Part shown: positions 1-10,802 of the stretch, one piece after another
How positions within the stretch are numbered: position 1 is the stretch's first letter
Layout of the letters: the number at the start of each line of letters is the position of its first letter
From: Porphyra umbilicalis
Taxonomy: Eukaryota; Rhodophyta; Bangiophyceae; Bangiales; Bangiaceae
Assembly (NCBI GenBank): GCA_002049455.2
Contig: KV918766.1
Span: forward strand, 62,001-126,000
Length of the DNA stretch: 64,000 nt
Direction: 5' to 3'
Notes under the pieces: generated by a model
Database searches by the model: none
Seen by the model: only the letters and a program-made list of their open reading frames with translations
What the model was told of the DNA's origin: nothing
Program-made: the position numbers and the translations under genes

Positions 1-593
1 CCTCACATACGGGTTTCCCTGGGGCCCCGCGCGTTGCTGCTCGGTGCGCCACCGCGGCGGTGCGCGGCGGTTGGCGGTGGCAAGAGGCGAGGACGTGCGC
101 CCACGGACGCCGAAAAAAGCTGCTTGGTGCACGGCCATACTCATACATACGGCCTCCCGCGCGAGCGCCCAACCCCCCGCCGGTGTCCGGCACGAGCGCG
201 CGGCTGCCAAATTGACAGCACGGATCAAATCGGGGGGCGACCTGCTTTTGCCTCTGGCAAAGGATCCACGTGCGCGTCGCCCACGCATGGGCGCGGCCAC
301 GACGCGGGGCGCTGCGTTCAACAGCTCGAGCAGCGGCGCGCCGCAAGCTCAGACCCTCGCTGTGGCCCGGGCAATGCCGTGCCTCGCCGTGCATCGCTGT
401 TGGGGGGGGGTGCACGCCCTGCAAAACCAGGCACCGCCGCTGCATGGTGTCCCCGTGCTGTACTGTACAGTACAGTAGTTTCCGAGAGCAACACGCAAAG
501 CGCGGGGCTCGCGCTCCAGGCGCCCCAGGCGCAGGGCCTGTGACCAGGCGAGACCGCCCCGCGGCGATCGGCGCCGGCGAGCCACGGTCGGCG
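1..593. other. upstream region without a supported gene
   Basis: Very GC-rich sequence in which long open frames exist on both strands by composition alone, and none shows a recognisable domain. The one visible structure is a perfect 18-bp palindrome at 458-475 (ctgtactg/tacagtacag type). The region leads into the TATA-like box at 594. Confidence 0.5.
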
Positions 594-600
594 TATAAAA
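594..600 (+). promoter_or_regulatory. TATA-box candidate for the C2H2 zinc-finger gene
   Basis: TATAAAA followed by GGGG in otherwise GC-rich DNA. A start site about 30 bp downstream would lie near 625, leaving a 5' leader of roughly 200 nt before the ATG at 829. The in-frame ATG at 627 would sit on the start site itself, which argues against using it. Confidence 0.5.
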
Positions 601-828
601 GGGGTGGCGCCCCCTGCCCCTCGATCATGCAGCACACGGCGGCAGGCGTCACCGTGCTCGCCTCCCCACCCGCTCCCCGTGTGCCCACGCCAACGCCCTG
701 TCCCTCTGGTCCAGCGTCGATCCTCTTGGGGAGCAAACGCCCCGCCTCTGGCGGCCGCTCGCGCCTCCCACACGCGGCCCCGCTGGGCGCCGTGACACAG
801 CATCCCCCCCCATCCAGACCCGCGCCCG

Positions 829-1895
829 ATGGACCTATCCACGCGCCTACGGGTGCTCGTGCAATCCCCGTCGCCGCTCCTTGGCGGCGGCGCCGTTGCG
901 CGGCTGGCGGGCCTCACGCCGCGCCCGCAGCCGCCGCCGCCGCCGCCGACCGCCGCCGCGTGGCGGCTCGCCGTCCTTGCCGCGGGCGGCCGCGTGCCCG
1001 CCATCTGGGAGCTCCCCACCGCCGCCGCCGCCGCCGCCGCGGCGCCGGCGCGCGCGTCGCCGGCGGCGCGGCCGCCCCGGGAGCGGCGGCCATGGACCGC
1101 GCCGGCGCCGGTGCCGCGCCTCGCCGCCCACCGGCGGGCGGACGCGTTCAAGCCGGCTCCGCGCGGCGGCGGCGCCTCCCCCCGCCGCGGTCCGTCCGAC
1201 CCGCCGCCCGTGGCGTCGTCCCCCCGGCGGCCCGTGCCCCCCCGTCGTCGGCGACACGGCCGCCGCTCCCCCCCGCCTGGTCCGACGAGCCGTCGGCGGG
1301 CACCTTTTCCGCCGTCACCTCCCCGTCCATGCTCAGCCCCGACGGGCGCCCGTCGCCACCGGCGCCGGCTGCGGCGGCGACAGCGGCGGCGCCGTCGACC
1401 TGGTCGCCCCCCCGCAGCCCCCTGGGCGGACGCGACCGGTGGGCGTGGCCGCCCGCCGTCGCCCCACTCCCGCCCGCAACGGCGCGGCGGGCGCGGCCGG
1501 CGCTGCCCGTGCCGCCCGTGCCGCCGCCATCGCCCGTGGCGCTGCCGGCAGCGACGCCGCCGGGACTGGTGGCGCCCGGCGACGGGGCGGCCCCGACCGA
1601 CGGGCGCGACGGCGGGGCGGAGGGCGGGTCCCCCCCGCGGCCGAGCCGCCGCCGCGCGTCGCGCTCGCCGACGGTGTTCAAGTGCACGCACCCCGGCTGC
1701 AACGTCGTCTCCCGCTTCCGCTCGTACGCGCGCACACACGCGCGGTTGCACTCGTCCGAGCTGCCGTTTGTGTGTCCGGTGGACGGGTGTGGGCGGCGGT
1801 TCAAGTGGGCCTCCTCCCTCGGCTACCACAAGCGCCGGCACGCGGCGTTGGAGAAGCAGGCACAGGAGCTGCGGGCGTTTTGTGACAACTTTTAG
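829..1895 (+). CDS. C2H2 zinc-finger protein, two fingers at the C-terminus (one frame switch)
   Basis: Likely nuclear DNA-binding protein. The last 75 residues carry two consecutive C2H2 fingers, each C-x4-C-x12-H-x3-H (CTHPGC...HARLH and CPVDGC...HKRRH), ending in an EKQAQELRAFCDNF tail. The N-terminus starting at the ATG at 829 (MDLSTRLRVLVQ) reads in frame 1, while the fingers and the preceding Pro/Ser-rich linker (AWSDEPSAGTFSAVT) read in frame 3. The switch falls between about 1205 and 1285, which contains C runs at 1220-1225, 1237-1243 and 1268-1274; no good splice pair was seen. The middle is a low-complexity Ala/Pro/Arg linker. The fingers are certain in sequence terms; the target DNA is unknown and the exact N-terminus is inferred. 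Confidence 0.75.
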
Positions 1896-2187
1896 GGGGG
1901 AGGGGCGTGCAGCACCGTGTACAGAGTGCGGGGGTGTGTGTGACGTGGGGCTGAGACTTGTAGGGAAGCGTCGATGGCGCGACACGGAACTCAAACGAGT
2001 AAACAGCCGCCCTACGACACAAATGCCACCAGCGACGTCCAACGTCAAGAGTTCACCAGGGGACGCCTGGGAAGGAACCCCCAGCTATCAACTGCGTTCG
2101 GTGGCCGTTGCCGAGCGTCGGCGCGGTACGCGTCGCCCTCGCGCCGCCCCTGCCTCCTGCCATCGATCCCCCCCCCGCGGCCCGCCC

Positions 2188-3633
2188 TCAGCCCCCCCCC
2201 AACCCCCCCACGCCCAGCCCCCCCCCCCCCCCCCCCCTACCCGCGCCCGACGGCCGGCGCGGCCTTCCCCCCCCCCGCAGGCGCCCCTTGACGCCCTCAA
2301 ACACCGCAAAAAAGATGGCGCAGCTCGGCCCAATGTAGACGACGCGGGGCCCCATCCCCCGCGCGAGCCCCCGCAGCCCCTCCTCCCGCACGACTTGGCG
2401 CACGACGCCGGGCACGCCGCCGACGAGCGCCCCCACTTCCGCCGTCATCATGCGCGTCTTGACGACGTCGAGCGGCGTCGTCACGGCGGCGGTGAAGCTG
2501 CCGGCCGCCGCGCCGAGGAGCATCCCTTCCACGCCGCTGACGGCGACTTTGGGGGCGCCGCCCGCGGCCGCCGCCGCTGCCGACGGCGGTGCCACGGCGG
2601 CGCCCGCCGGTCGGGCGCGACGCGCTTTGGCGCCCACATACGCCCGCCGCAGCTCCTCATACGTCACGAGTTGGATGACACGAAAGGGCACATCCCGCGC
2701 GACCTGCGACGCGTAGCCCTGGTAAAAGGCGCCCGCGCCGCCGGCCGCCCACATGCGGCGCGCCACACCAACGGCCCCCCCCGCCCCCCCCGCCTGCACC
2801 TTTTGCTTGATGAGCTCCCCCGGCGTCAGCCACAGCGACCCCGTCACGTCGCCAACAACCGCCGCGGCGGCGGTGCGCCACGCCGGCGGCAGGCGCGCGG
2901 CGGGGGAGGTCGGATCCGCCGCCGCCGCGTCGTTGAGGGTGCCCCGCAGCGTCTCGTATAGGCCAAACGTGAGGGCGCCGTACGGGATGTTGGTGACGAG
3001 TGCCGACGCGGCGCCGGCGTAGAGGGGGCCCGCCGCGGCGGCGGCGGAGAGGCGGAGCGGCACTGCCGACGCTTGCAGCCGCGTCTTGAGCGTGTCGATG
3101 GGGTACGTGGCGAGGATGGAGACGGCGCGGGCGGTGGCCGAGGCGATGAGATTGACTGTGCCGGGGCGGGGGGGGGGGGAGCAAAGAGGCGGACGCGCAG
3201 CGCGTCGCCAGGGGTGGGGAACAGTAACCGGTGCAAGGGCGGGTGAGGGGGGAGCCACACGCAGGAAAACCACGCAACCACACGCGTCGGGGGGGTCAGC
3301 GCTCTGCTGACGACCCGGCGGCCGCGCCGCGACGCGAGGCGCGCCTGGCGCGGCCACCCACCCCCACTCCACCACGGTCCCCCCCCCCCGTCCCCCAACC
3401 CCGACATGGCACCGCTGCACAGACGGGGCGGCACCCCCCCCACACGCACCCCTTGCGCCCGCCATAAACGAGGCCGGCGCGGCCGCCGCCGCCACCGCCA
3501 CCGCCGGCTCGGCCTCGACGCGCACGGCGACGCCCGGGCGGCGGCCGGCGCGCGCCAGCCGCCGCACCGGCCGGCCGAGGCGCCACGCAATCAGCGGCCG
3601 CCGGGCGGGCGGCGGGCCCCCACCGCCAGCCAT
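2188..3633 (-). CDS. mitochondrial carrier family protein, S-adenosylmethionine carrier-like (one intron)
   Basis: Inner-membrane solute carrier with three tandem repeats. Signature motifs in order are PIDTLKTRLQ, PGELIKQKVQ and PLDVVKTRMM; repeat 2 continues with FYQGYASQVARDVPFRVIQ and TYEEL, as in SAM carriers. Exon 1 (3633-3450) encodes an Arg/Ala-rich, acid-poor leader suited to organelle targeting. A donor G|GTGCGTG at 3449 and an acceptor after a C-rich tract (GGCACAG, ending at 3156) define a 294-nt intron, after which helix 1 begins. The intron length is a multiple of three and has no stop in frame, so retention would keep the protein open. The tail after GVKGRL is Gly/Arg-rich and runs to the stop at 2188. 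It converges on the zinc-finger gene. Substrate is inferred from family resemblance only. Confidence 0.82.
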   Translation of the reverse strand: MAGGGGPPPARRPLIAWRLGRPVRRLARAGRRPGVAVRVEAEPAVAVAAAAAPASFMAGARGACGGGAAPSVQRCHVGVGGRGGGTVVEWGWVAAPGAPRVAARPPGRQQSADPPDACGCVVFLRVAPPSPALAPVTVPHPWRRAARPPLCSPPPRPGTVNLIASATARAVSILATYPIDTLKTRLQASAVPLRLSAAAAAGPLYAGAASALVTNIPYGALTFGLYETLRGTLNDAAAADPTSPAARLPPAWRTAAAAVVGDVTGSLWLTPGELIKQKVQAGGAGGAVGVARRMWAAGGAGAFYQGYASQVARDVPFRVIQLVTYEELRRAYVGAKARRARPAGAAVAPPSAAAAAAGGAPKVAVSGVEGMLLGAAAGSFTAAVTTPLDVVKTRMMTAEVGALVGGVPGVVRQVVREEGLRGLARGMGPRVVYIGPSCAIFFAVFEGVKGRLRGGGRPRRPSGAGRGGGGGGLGVGGLGGG

Positions 3634-3692
3634 GGTGGACGCGCGCACGGCCACACCCCCACCAGCGGAGCGGAGCGCGGCGGAGGAAGGTA

Positions 3693-3784
3693 GGGGGGGG
3701 GGGGGGGGACGGGATGAAGGCGGCGGAGAGGCGCGGGGCAGAAAAAAACAAGGGGGGGGGGGGGGGGAGGGGGGGGGGGGGGGG
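3693..3784 (+). repeat. poly-G tracts upstream of the carrier gene
   Basis: Runs of about 15-17 consecutive G separated by short A- or C-containing spacers. They lie just upstream of the carrier ATG, so the transcript-sense strand is poly-C there. Such runs can form G-quadruplexes and are prone to length miscalls. Confidence 0.7.
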
Positions 3785-4677
3785 AAGGCGACCGCAGTGA
3801 CGACTTGACGCACGAGGAAGCAGACGCGCGGCAATGGGGGGGGGGGGGCGCCACCACCCGACCGCCCGCGCGCCGCGTCGGTCGGGTGGGCGGGGGGGTG
3901 CCCGCACAAGCCGACCCCGATGCGCCACCGTGGTGGCGGTTGGCGGCCGGGCGCAGAGCGCCCCGGTCTGTCTCGGAGGGGCGCGCGACGGCCGCGTCGA
4001 TCGTCGGCCGGACCGGTGCGGCGACCGGGGGGGCGAGCCCAGATCCGGACGACGCCCGCGCGTGCGGAATCCGCACGCGCGGGCGTCGTCCGGACCGATC
4101 CGCACGGTGGATCGGTCGCGCCGCGACGCGCGGCGCGGCGGCGATTTTCGTCGCGCGCCGCCGCCGCCGGGGTGGCGGCGACGGTCGCCGCGGCGGCGGC
4201 GACGACGCGCGGCGGCGGCGGCTGCCGCATCGACGCAACGCGGGGGGTGGCCCACAAACCGAGGCATGAGGAGCAGCCACACATTCCCAAAATGGACACT
4301 GACGTGATCCTCCCCTTTGACCCGACGGACGGCCGAGACGCACGTGCTCGAACCCTGCACCTCGTCCTTGGCCGGGCAAGCAGCGTCAAAGGCGTCACGC
4401 CGCACCACCCACACCGCCGCTGGCGGCGACGTCTGCGCAGCAGCCCCTGCCGCATGGCAGCGCTCGTCCGACGGCGCGACCGCGTTCGTGCGGCCCATCC
4501 AGCAGGGGGGTCCACCAGGAGCAACCGCCACAGACGGCCACCTAGGCCCGGCTGGTGGTGCACGGCGCGCTCTGGCCGCGGGCGAGTCCGCCCCAAGCGC
4601 AGCGCCCCCCCCCCCCAATCATCACGCACACCCCCAGCGATCCGAGCGCACAGAACCACCCCTGCCCACCAACCCCC
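3785..4677. other. intergenic region with palindromes, no supported gene
   Basis: Lies between two genes read on the minus strand. Open frames on both strands are Arg/Ala/Pro-rich and change composition with frame, as expected for GC-driven ORFs. The main structure is the perfect palindrome listed separately at 4044-4094, set in GC-rich DNA containing further short inverted matches. Confidence 0.4.
4044..4094. repeat. perfect inverted repeat, 25-bp arms, 1-nt centre
   Basis: Left arm 4044-4068 begins tccggacgacgcccg and right arm 4070-4094 is its exact reverse complement, with a single A at 4069 between them. It lies about 410 bp upstream of the carrier start and 580 bp downstream of the LURP-one-like stop. 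No coding sequence or transposon feature explains it. Confidence 0.9.
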
Positions 4678-5386
4678 TCAGCGCCACCGGTTGCCCGTCG
4701 TCTTGCGCCGCTTCATGTCCATCGTCATGACAATGGCGAGGACGAGCACCCCCTCTGCCCGCGTGCACCCCCGCAGCGTCACCCCGTACCGCTCATTGCC
4801 CGGCGGCAAAAAGCGGGCGGCCACGCGGCTGACGACCTCCCCCCACGGCGTCGTCACGCCCGTCGTTGTCACCGCGTAGGCGGCGCCGAGGGCGGACGTG
4901 CCCTGCACCTCCACCCGGGGCCCGCCAATCGCTGACTCGACGACCTTGGCCTCGTGCGCCACGTACACTTCGGTGACGCGACCGACGGGCGCGTCGCGGG
5001 GGAGGCCCGGAAACAGCCCCGCGTTGAGGATGTCGTACTTGTTGAGTGGGTTGAAAAAGCCGCGCACAAAGGCAGACAGTGGGTGGGAGCGGTCCGACGC
5101 TTCCGCCACGCGGAGCAGGGGGGTGCCCCCGGCGACGAGCGTGAAGGACTGCAAGCTGTGCTCCCGCGTGCGGTCAAAGTGGTAGACCGCCGCCCCGCTG
5201 TCCGCGTCGTAGACGGTGCAGGCGCCGCGCGCAAACACCGCCTCATCGTTGGCGAGCACGTAGGATTGGAGGGGAGGACGGCGGCGGGGCCGCCGGGGGC
5301 GGCCGCCGCGTCGCGGCCGCCGCGGGCGTGGAAGCCTTGGAAGGGGGGGGGGAGGTTGGTAGTGTCATGGCGCCGGCCTCGGCCAT
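4678..5386 (-). CDS. Tubby C-terminal/LURP-one-related-like protein (one frame switch)
   Basis: A protein of about 235 residues with the strand-rich pattern of LURP-one-related/scramblase-like proteins: ACTVYDADSGAAVYHFDRT, then FTLVAGGTPLLRV near the N-terminus, and at the end a hydrophobic segment (AEGVLVLAIVMTMDMKRRK) like the buried helix of Tubby-type barrels. The main frame is open from 5259 to the stop at 4678, but its first ATG-like codon falls inside the domain. A better-placed ATG at 5386 (MAEAGAMTLPTSPPP) is in another frame, and the two join if one base is gained or lost in the G10 run at 5343-5352. Family function (membrane or phosphoinositide binding, stress response in plants) is known for relatives only. 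Confidence 0.62.
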
Positions 5387-6032
5387 GGTGGCGGTCAAGT
5401 AGGGGGGGGAGGGTGAGTGGCAAGGGGGGGAGGAGAACCGTGTACGAGGGCGCAAGGCGCAAGTGGAAAGGGGCTCGAGGGAACGCTCCGCCAGCAGTCG
5501 AGGAAGGGAAGGGAGGTGGTCGCTTGGACAGAGAGCGGGGCGGTTGAACCAATGTGCGAACCGCTTCACCGTAATGTCTTGAGACGGGCCTCGCCCGCCC
5601 CGTGCGGCATCCGCCCCATTCGCAACGGCGGGCGACGCTCTGGCGAGCGGTGCCGCGGTGGCGTGGAGGGATGGAAAACAGAGGCGGGGGCGCGTGCACC
5701 CGTAGAAACGGGAGCCGTGGTTCCGAATCTTTGCGCGTCGGCGCGGGGTACAGCAAGGACCCACGCGCGACTCGGAGAAGATCTTATCGTCTGCCAGACC
5801 AGCCACCACAGCGCATCGACGAAAAGCCACTTGACCTTGAAAAAACGGTCCAGGCCAAGAAAACAGGCTTGTTTGTGCACAAAAACAAATAATGAAGGAA
5901 AAAGGTCGGGCAGCAGCCGCAAGGCGGCGCTGCCCCCTGCCCCTCTCGCCACACACGCGGGCCGGGCACCCGCCCACCCCGTCGTCCATTGCTGTTGCCG
6001 CCGACCCCCCCCACCCTGCCCCGCCCGCCGCC
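5387..6032. other. intergenic region, no supported gene
   Basis: Upstream region of the LURP-one-like gene and 3' region of the secreted Cys-rich gene, both on the minus strand. A lower-GC patch around 5820-5900 contains A-rich stretches. No domain-bearing ORF was seen. Confidence 0.4.
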
Positions 6033-7223
6033 TTAGCACGAGCACGACGGCGTCAGCGTCACCTGCATCCTCGCCGTTGGCGGCTGCCCGTACTTGCGTG
6101 CCTTCTTCCACGCAGTCGCCTGCTCCTTGGCCGGCAGCACCCGCAGCTGCTTGTCGTACGCCAGCCCCGCGGTCGAGCGCTCGCCCTTGAGTGCCTTGCC
6201 CTGCCAGCTCGCCACCTTGCCGTACGGCGTCATGGCCGCGGCATTGACGTTGGCCAGCGCCACGCCCTTGAGCAGCGACAGGTCGTGAAAGGTGGCGTCC
6301 AGCCCCGCCCCCACATCCACGCAGTACCCGTCCGTCTTGTAGTCTGCCCACGTGTGTTGGGTGGTTAGCAGCGAGCCCGCGCCGGCCGCCTTGACCCCGT
6401 ACGAGTCGTACTGCCCGGCGGCCGCGCGGTCGTCCTGCACGTAAAACGCGTTGCGCGTGGCGCTGCGGATGGTCGACTTGGCCGCCCGCCACGTGGACAC
6501 GCCCGTCCGCTTGGCGCTCCCCAGCGTCACGCACAGGTACAGGCGGGACGCTGCGTCGCGGAGCACGTTGAGGTTGACCCAATCGTCGGGCGTCGACCAC
6601 CCATTCTGTTTGTAGTCCTTGAACGCGTACGCCTGAGTGGCGGTGCGGCGGCCAATGTTCATCGACTTGGCGCACCCCCACGGCTTGCCATTGACGGCCA
6701 CCTTAACGCCCGCCGCCAGGCACGCCTCGGGCTGCGGCTCGGGCACCGCCCCCGACACTGGCGTCCACGGCGTCGGCGTCGGGGTGGTCGGCGGCGGCTT
6801 GGCACCGCCTGTGCCCGAGCGCGCGCCACCCCCCCCGACCTTGGACACAGGGTGCAGCGACACGCCGCCGTCCTCTTCCTCGGTGCACGCGCACACGCCG
6901 CCGCCAGTGCTGCCGCTCCCCGCCACGCACTGCCACGACTTGGCGACGTTGGCCGCCATGCACACGTGCGTCGCGCCCGCCGTCACGCACTCCCACGGCG
7001 GCGTGCAGCCGGCGCCGTTGGTGGAGCGCTTGCACGTGTGGCCGCCCGCCCCGTCGGCGCGCACGTCCGTCACGCACCGCCCGGCCGTTGCCGCCTGCAC
7101 GCACTTGCACTGGGAGCCGGGCGGCACCTTGAACGCCGACGCGGCGCCGACGGCCACCAGTGTGGCGGTCAGGGAGGCGAGGAAGACGGCGACGGCCTTG
7201 GTCGACCGCACCTTGGGTGCCAT
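6033..7223 (-). CDS. secreted Cys-rich protein of unknown function
   Basis: A protein of 396 aa. The ATG at 7223 gives a classic signal peptide (basic MAPKVRSTK, then a hydrophobic stretch ending GAASA), so the start is well supported; an earlier in-frame codon at 7265 would bury that signal. Domain 1 (about residues 32-125) has 13 cysteines in short spacings (CKC, CVCAC-like), suggesting a disulfide-bonded extracellular module. A Pro/Thr linker follows (PPPTTPTPTPWTP). Domain 2 (about 165-396) is a Trp/Tyr-containing globular region with three pairs of Cys and a terminal CSC. It has no frame disruption. I do not recognise the family; a cell-wall or matrix role would be a guess from the signal and Cys content. 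Confidence 0.8.
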   Translation of the reverse strand: MAPKVRSTKAVAVFLASLTATLVAVGAASAFKVPPGSQCKCVQAATAGRCVTDVRADGAGGHTCKRSTNGAGCTPPWECVTAGATHVCMAANVAKSWQCVAGSGSTGGGVCACTEEEDGGVSLHPVSKVGGGGARSGTGGAKPPPTTPTPTPWTPVSGAVPEPQPEACLAAGVKVAVNGKPWGCAKSMNIGRRTATQAYAFKDYKQNGWSTPDDWVNLNVLRDAASRLYLCVTLGSAKRTGVSTWRAAKSTIRSATRNAFYVQDDRAAAGQYDSYGVKAAGAGSLLTTQHTWADYKTDGYCVDVGAGLDATFHDLSLLKGVALANVNAAAMTPYGKVASWQGKALKGERSTAGLAYDKQLRVLPAKEQATAWKKARKYGQPPTARMQVTLTPSCSC

Positions 7224-9475
7224 GGCGACGGGGATGGGGGGTGGGGAGCGGACAAGGTAAGTCAAGAGGAGGTTGGGAGACGGGCTGGCAACGGCCGGCT
7301 GTTGGAGCCCGTCGCGTCTGCGTGCACCACCCCCCTCTCTTGTCGGCAGACAATCCGGACCCCGGAAGCTTGAGGATGAGGGGATGGAGGGCGGGAGGTG
7401 ATGGTCAGGAGGGCGCCGCCAGCCTCCCTCTTATGGAGCCGCTACGAGTCCGCCGGCAACGTCCACCGGCAAAGCCGCCCATAGCCGCAGCAGCACCTCG
7501 CCCGCACGACAGCCGCGCTGCCGGCCCGCACCGGCACCGTGCCGCCAGCCCGCCCGCCGCCGCCGCGGCCCTACCAACCCGCTTCGGTACCATTCCAACA
7601 CCGCCACGCCGCCTACTTGCCGGCGCTGCTCATACGCCCACTCCCCCCCCACCAAACGGGCGATCTCCACCAGAAGGAAGCGGTCACCACCGCGGCAAAA
7701 ACGGCGGACCGCCGACGCAGCACGCATTGGGCGTCGCGTCGACAGCGTTTGGCAGACGCGTCGCGGGCAGGTGGTCCGCGACGCAAAGGAGCCGCCGATG
7801 CCGTAAGGCGACCCCCGCCCCGTGCAGACGCGAGCCGGCCGGCAGGCGCCCCACCAAGGCGCCGCCGCCGCACATGGACAAGGGCCCACCCGGCAGGCGG
7901 CGGGCCGCCACCGCCACATCCGGTGGGGAGCGCGCCGACCGGGACGGCCGCCATCGTGTCAACGGGCAGGGGGGGTCCACACCGGGCGGACGCGGCCGGT
8001 GTGCCGCCACCGCTGCGTCCCGGCCGAACTGGAACGGTGTACAGTCATATGGCCGCCGTCAGCCAGCCGTAGCATGCACGTCAGCGTCCGCGGCGGGCGA
8101 AGCGCAGTGCACCTCGTTGTTGGATCCACCACGAGCCTCGTTTTCCCCCAACTCGCTCCATCATGAGGTGCTGCCGATCATCGCGAGACGGCGTGGAGAG
8201 GACCGGGACAATGTCTTTTCTACTGAAAGTGCGTTCGCGAAAACACCCTGGACTTGCAAAACAATAAAACTGTTTTCACACGACGAAAGATACATGGGCA
8301 AGTCGTGCACCGCCTCCCGACCGGCGCCGCGTGGGAGCGCACGTACGAGCGGGAGATCAGAAAAAAGGAGACGAGGAAGGCGGCCATGGCGGCGGTGGTG
8401 GCGGTCGCCGACGTGACCACCGCTTGCTGGCGTAGAGGGCGCTCCGCCCACCGCCGCCGCGGCGTCCACGGCGGCCCGCACGAGCGGCAGCCGGTGCCGT
8501 CGGGGGGGTACCCGCCCACTGGTGGGTAGCGGCCGCCCGCACGCTCCCCTACGTACGTGGGCGGTCGTCCCGGCCGCCAACGGCGGCGCCGCGGCGGCGG
8601 CCGCCCGCACCGCGGCGCGCGCGTGTCCCCCGCGCAGAGGGCGGGGGCGGGGGCGCCCGCCCCCGGAAGGAGGGCGCCGCGCGCCGGCCCCGCCGGCGGC
8701 GCCGACGCCCCCCGCATCCCACCCCTCTCCCGCCGTCGGCGGCATGGGGGCACGACGCCACCGGCGGTGGCGGCGGCGGCGGGGCGCCCACGGCGTCACC
8801 GCCCCGGCGGTCGGGTGTGCGCCCGCGCGCCCGGCCGTCGGGCGGGCGGGGAAGTGCGGACGCACCGGCTATGGAGACCCGTCGAGCGCCTCACCCAACA
8901 GTGGCGGGCTTTTTGCCCGCGCCCGCCACGTCGCCGCCGGCAAACAGGGTCAGCGTGCCCGCCGGCCGCACCCCCGCGGCGGCGTACACCCGACGCTGGG
9001 CGGCCGACGCGCCCGCGCCTGGCACCGCCCCCCCGCCCCCACCCCCCCCCTCCCGAGCCCCCCATCAGCGCCGTCCCGCCGGCCGTCAAGCCCCCCACGC
9101 TCGCCATGGCTGGGCCGTCGACCGGCTCGCCGCGTCGCGCGGCGGCGGCGGCACCCCCCCCCGACAAGCCCAACCCCGCCCCCCCCGCCCCCCATCTTTT
9201 TGGCGGGCCCGCCCGACGCCGCCCGCAGGGCACCCGCACACGCACACGGGACGGACGCGACGACAGCGCCCGCACCGGATACGGGGGCAAACGCGCGTCC
9301 CCGGTTGGCGGCGCCGTCCACGCCCCCGCCGCCACGCCGCCCGCGGGCAGCCCGGCGACGACTGGCGGGGGGCCGCCATTGTCAACCGCCGCTGCCGGGC
9401 GCCGGGACGCCAGACGGCACACCCCCTCCCCCCCCCGCGGCACTCCCGCCGATGACCCCGCCACCCCTCCACCCG
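7224..9475. other. 2.2 kb GC-rich region without a confidently supported gene
   Basis: Long ORFs on both strands here are Arg/Pro/Gly-rich mirror images. A minus-strand frame at about 8220-8540 contains a single hydrophobic stretch (MAAFLVSFFLISR) preceded by two Tyr-Pro-Pro motifs, but it has no clear start. A lower-GC patch at 8160-8300 includes AATAAA on the plus strand. The 3' part may contain downstream sequence of the lysidine synthetase gene. No function can be assigned. Confidence 0.35.
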
Positions 9476-10771
9476 TCACCGCGGATGGCACAGCCGCAGC
9501 GCCCCCCCGCCCCCGCTCCCCGCCCCCCGTCGCCGCCGCCGCCGCCGCCGCGTCATGCCAACCGCCCAAATTCCGCCACTGCCGCCACGCCCGACCCGCC
9601 CGACGCTGCGCGCCGCTGCCACCACAAGCCGCCCGACGGTGCCATCACCCCCCTCCCCCCGCGCCCTCCCCCCCCCCGACGTCACACCCCCCGCCCGCGG
9701 GCGGCGGCCACCCCCCCACCGCACCACCACCAGCGCTTCCCCCCCGTGGACCTCCACCCCCGCCGTGCGCCCGCCCGGCAACGACGGCACGCCCGCCGAC
9801 GCGCCGCCGGCGCCCCCAAACAGCCCCCGCACCGCCTCAACGTGCACGTACGTTTTGGCATAGCCGCCGCCGTCGGCGTCGACGGCAACGGCGGCGCCGC
9901 GCGCCGCCGACGCGGCAGCCGCCGCGGATTCCGCAAGCAGCCGCCGCACCAGCCGCCGCACGACGGCCACGTGGTGGCCGGCCACCGCCGGCACGCGGAG
10001 GCCGAGGCCCGCCCCGCGCGGCGCCCCGCCGCCCCGACGGCCGCCGCGGCGCCCCCCCGCCGCCGCCGCCGCCGACCCGTCCACCGCCGCTCCCCGTGCG
10101 GGCGGCAGCGCAACGGCCGCGGTGCGCCACACGCCCGCGGCCACGTCGCCAACAAACGACGCCTCTGACGCGACGAGGGCGGCGGAGCGGCAAATGCCGG
10201 CGACCGGCGCCGCCCCAAACACCCCCGCCAGCGCCGGCACGACGCGCCGCCGCAGCCGCCCGCGCGCCGTCCCCTCATTGTACGCGTCCGTCCACACGGG
10301 CAGCGCCGCGGCCGCACAATACGCGGCCGTGTCGGACCGGGACACGGCCAGCAGCGGGCGCACGAGCAGGGGGGGGGGGGCGCCGGCGCCCGTCCGTGGG
10401 GGGTGCCCCGCCCCGGCGGGAGGCGGCGTCAGCGGCGGCGGCAGTGGCGGTGGCGGCGGCGACGCCCACGGGGGATGCCGCTCCTCCTCTTCCCCGACGC
10501 CGCCGCCGCCATCGGGTGGCGGCCCGCCGCCGCCGGGGCGCCACAGCGGCCGCGCCGCGGCCATGCCGCCGACGCCGTCCCCACCGGCGCCGCGGACGAG
10601 GTGGCCGAGCACCGTCTCGGCCTGGTCCGCCGCCGTGTGGCCCGTCGCCACGGCCGTGGCGCCGACTTGGGACGCCATGGACGCGAGCGCCGCGTAGCGC
10701 CACGCGCGGGCGGCGGCTTCGGATTGGGGCGGCGCGGCGGGGGGGGCGGGCGCCGACGCGCCGCCGCCGCC

Positions 10772-10802
<31 letters not shown>

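Noticed and set aside
4340-4365. GGTTCGAG-like sequence on the minus strand suggesting a tRNA T-loop
   Set aside because: The flanking bases do not pair as a T-stem and no acceptor, D or anticodon stem fits. I found no convincing tRNA or rRNA gene in the window.
8220-8753. Minus-strand ORF with a hydrophobic stretch and Tyr-Pro-Pro motifs, possibly a CYSTM-like small membrane protein
   Set aside because: No ATG in a sensible place, no Cys-rich membrane end, and the flanking residues look compositional.
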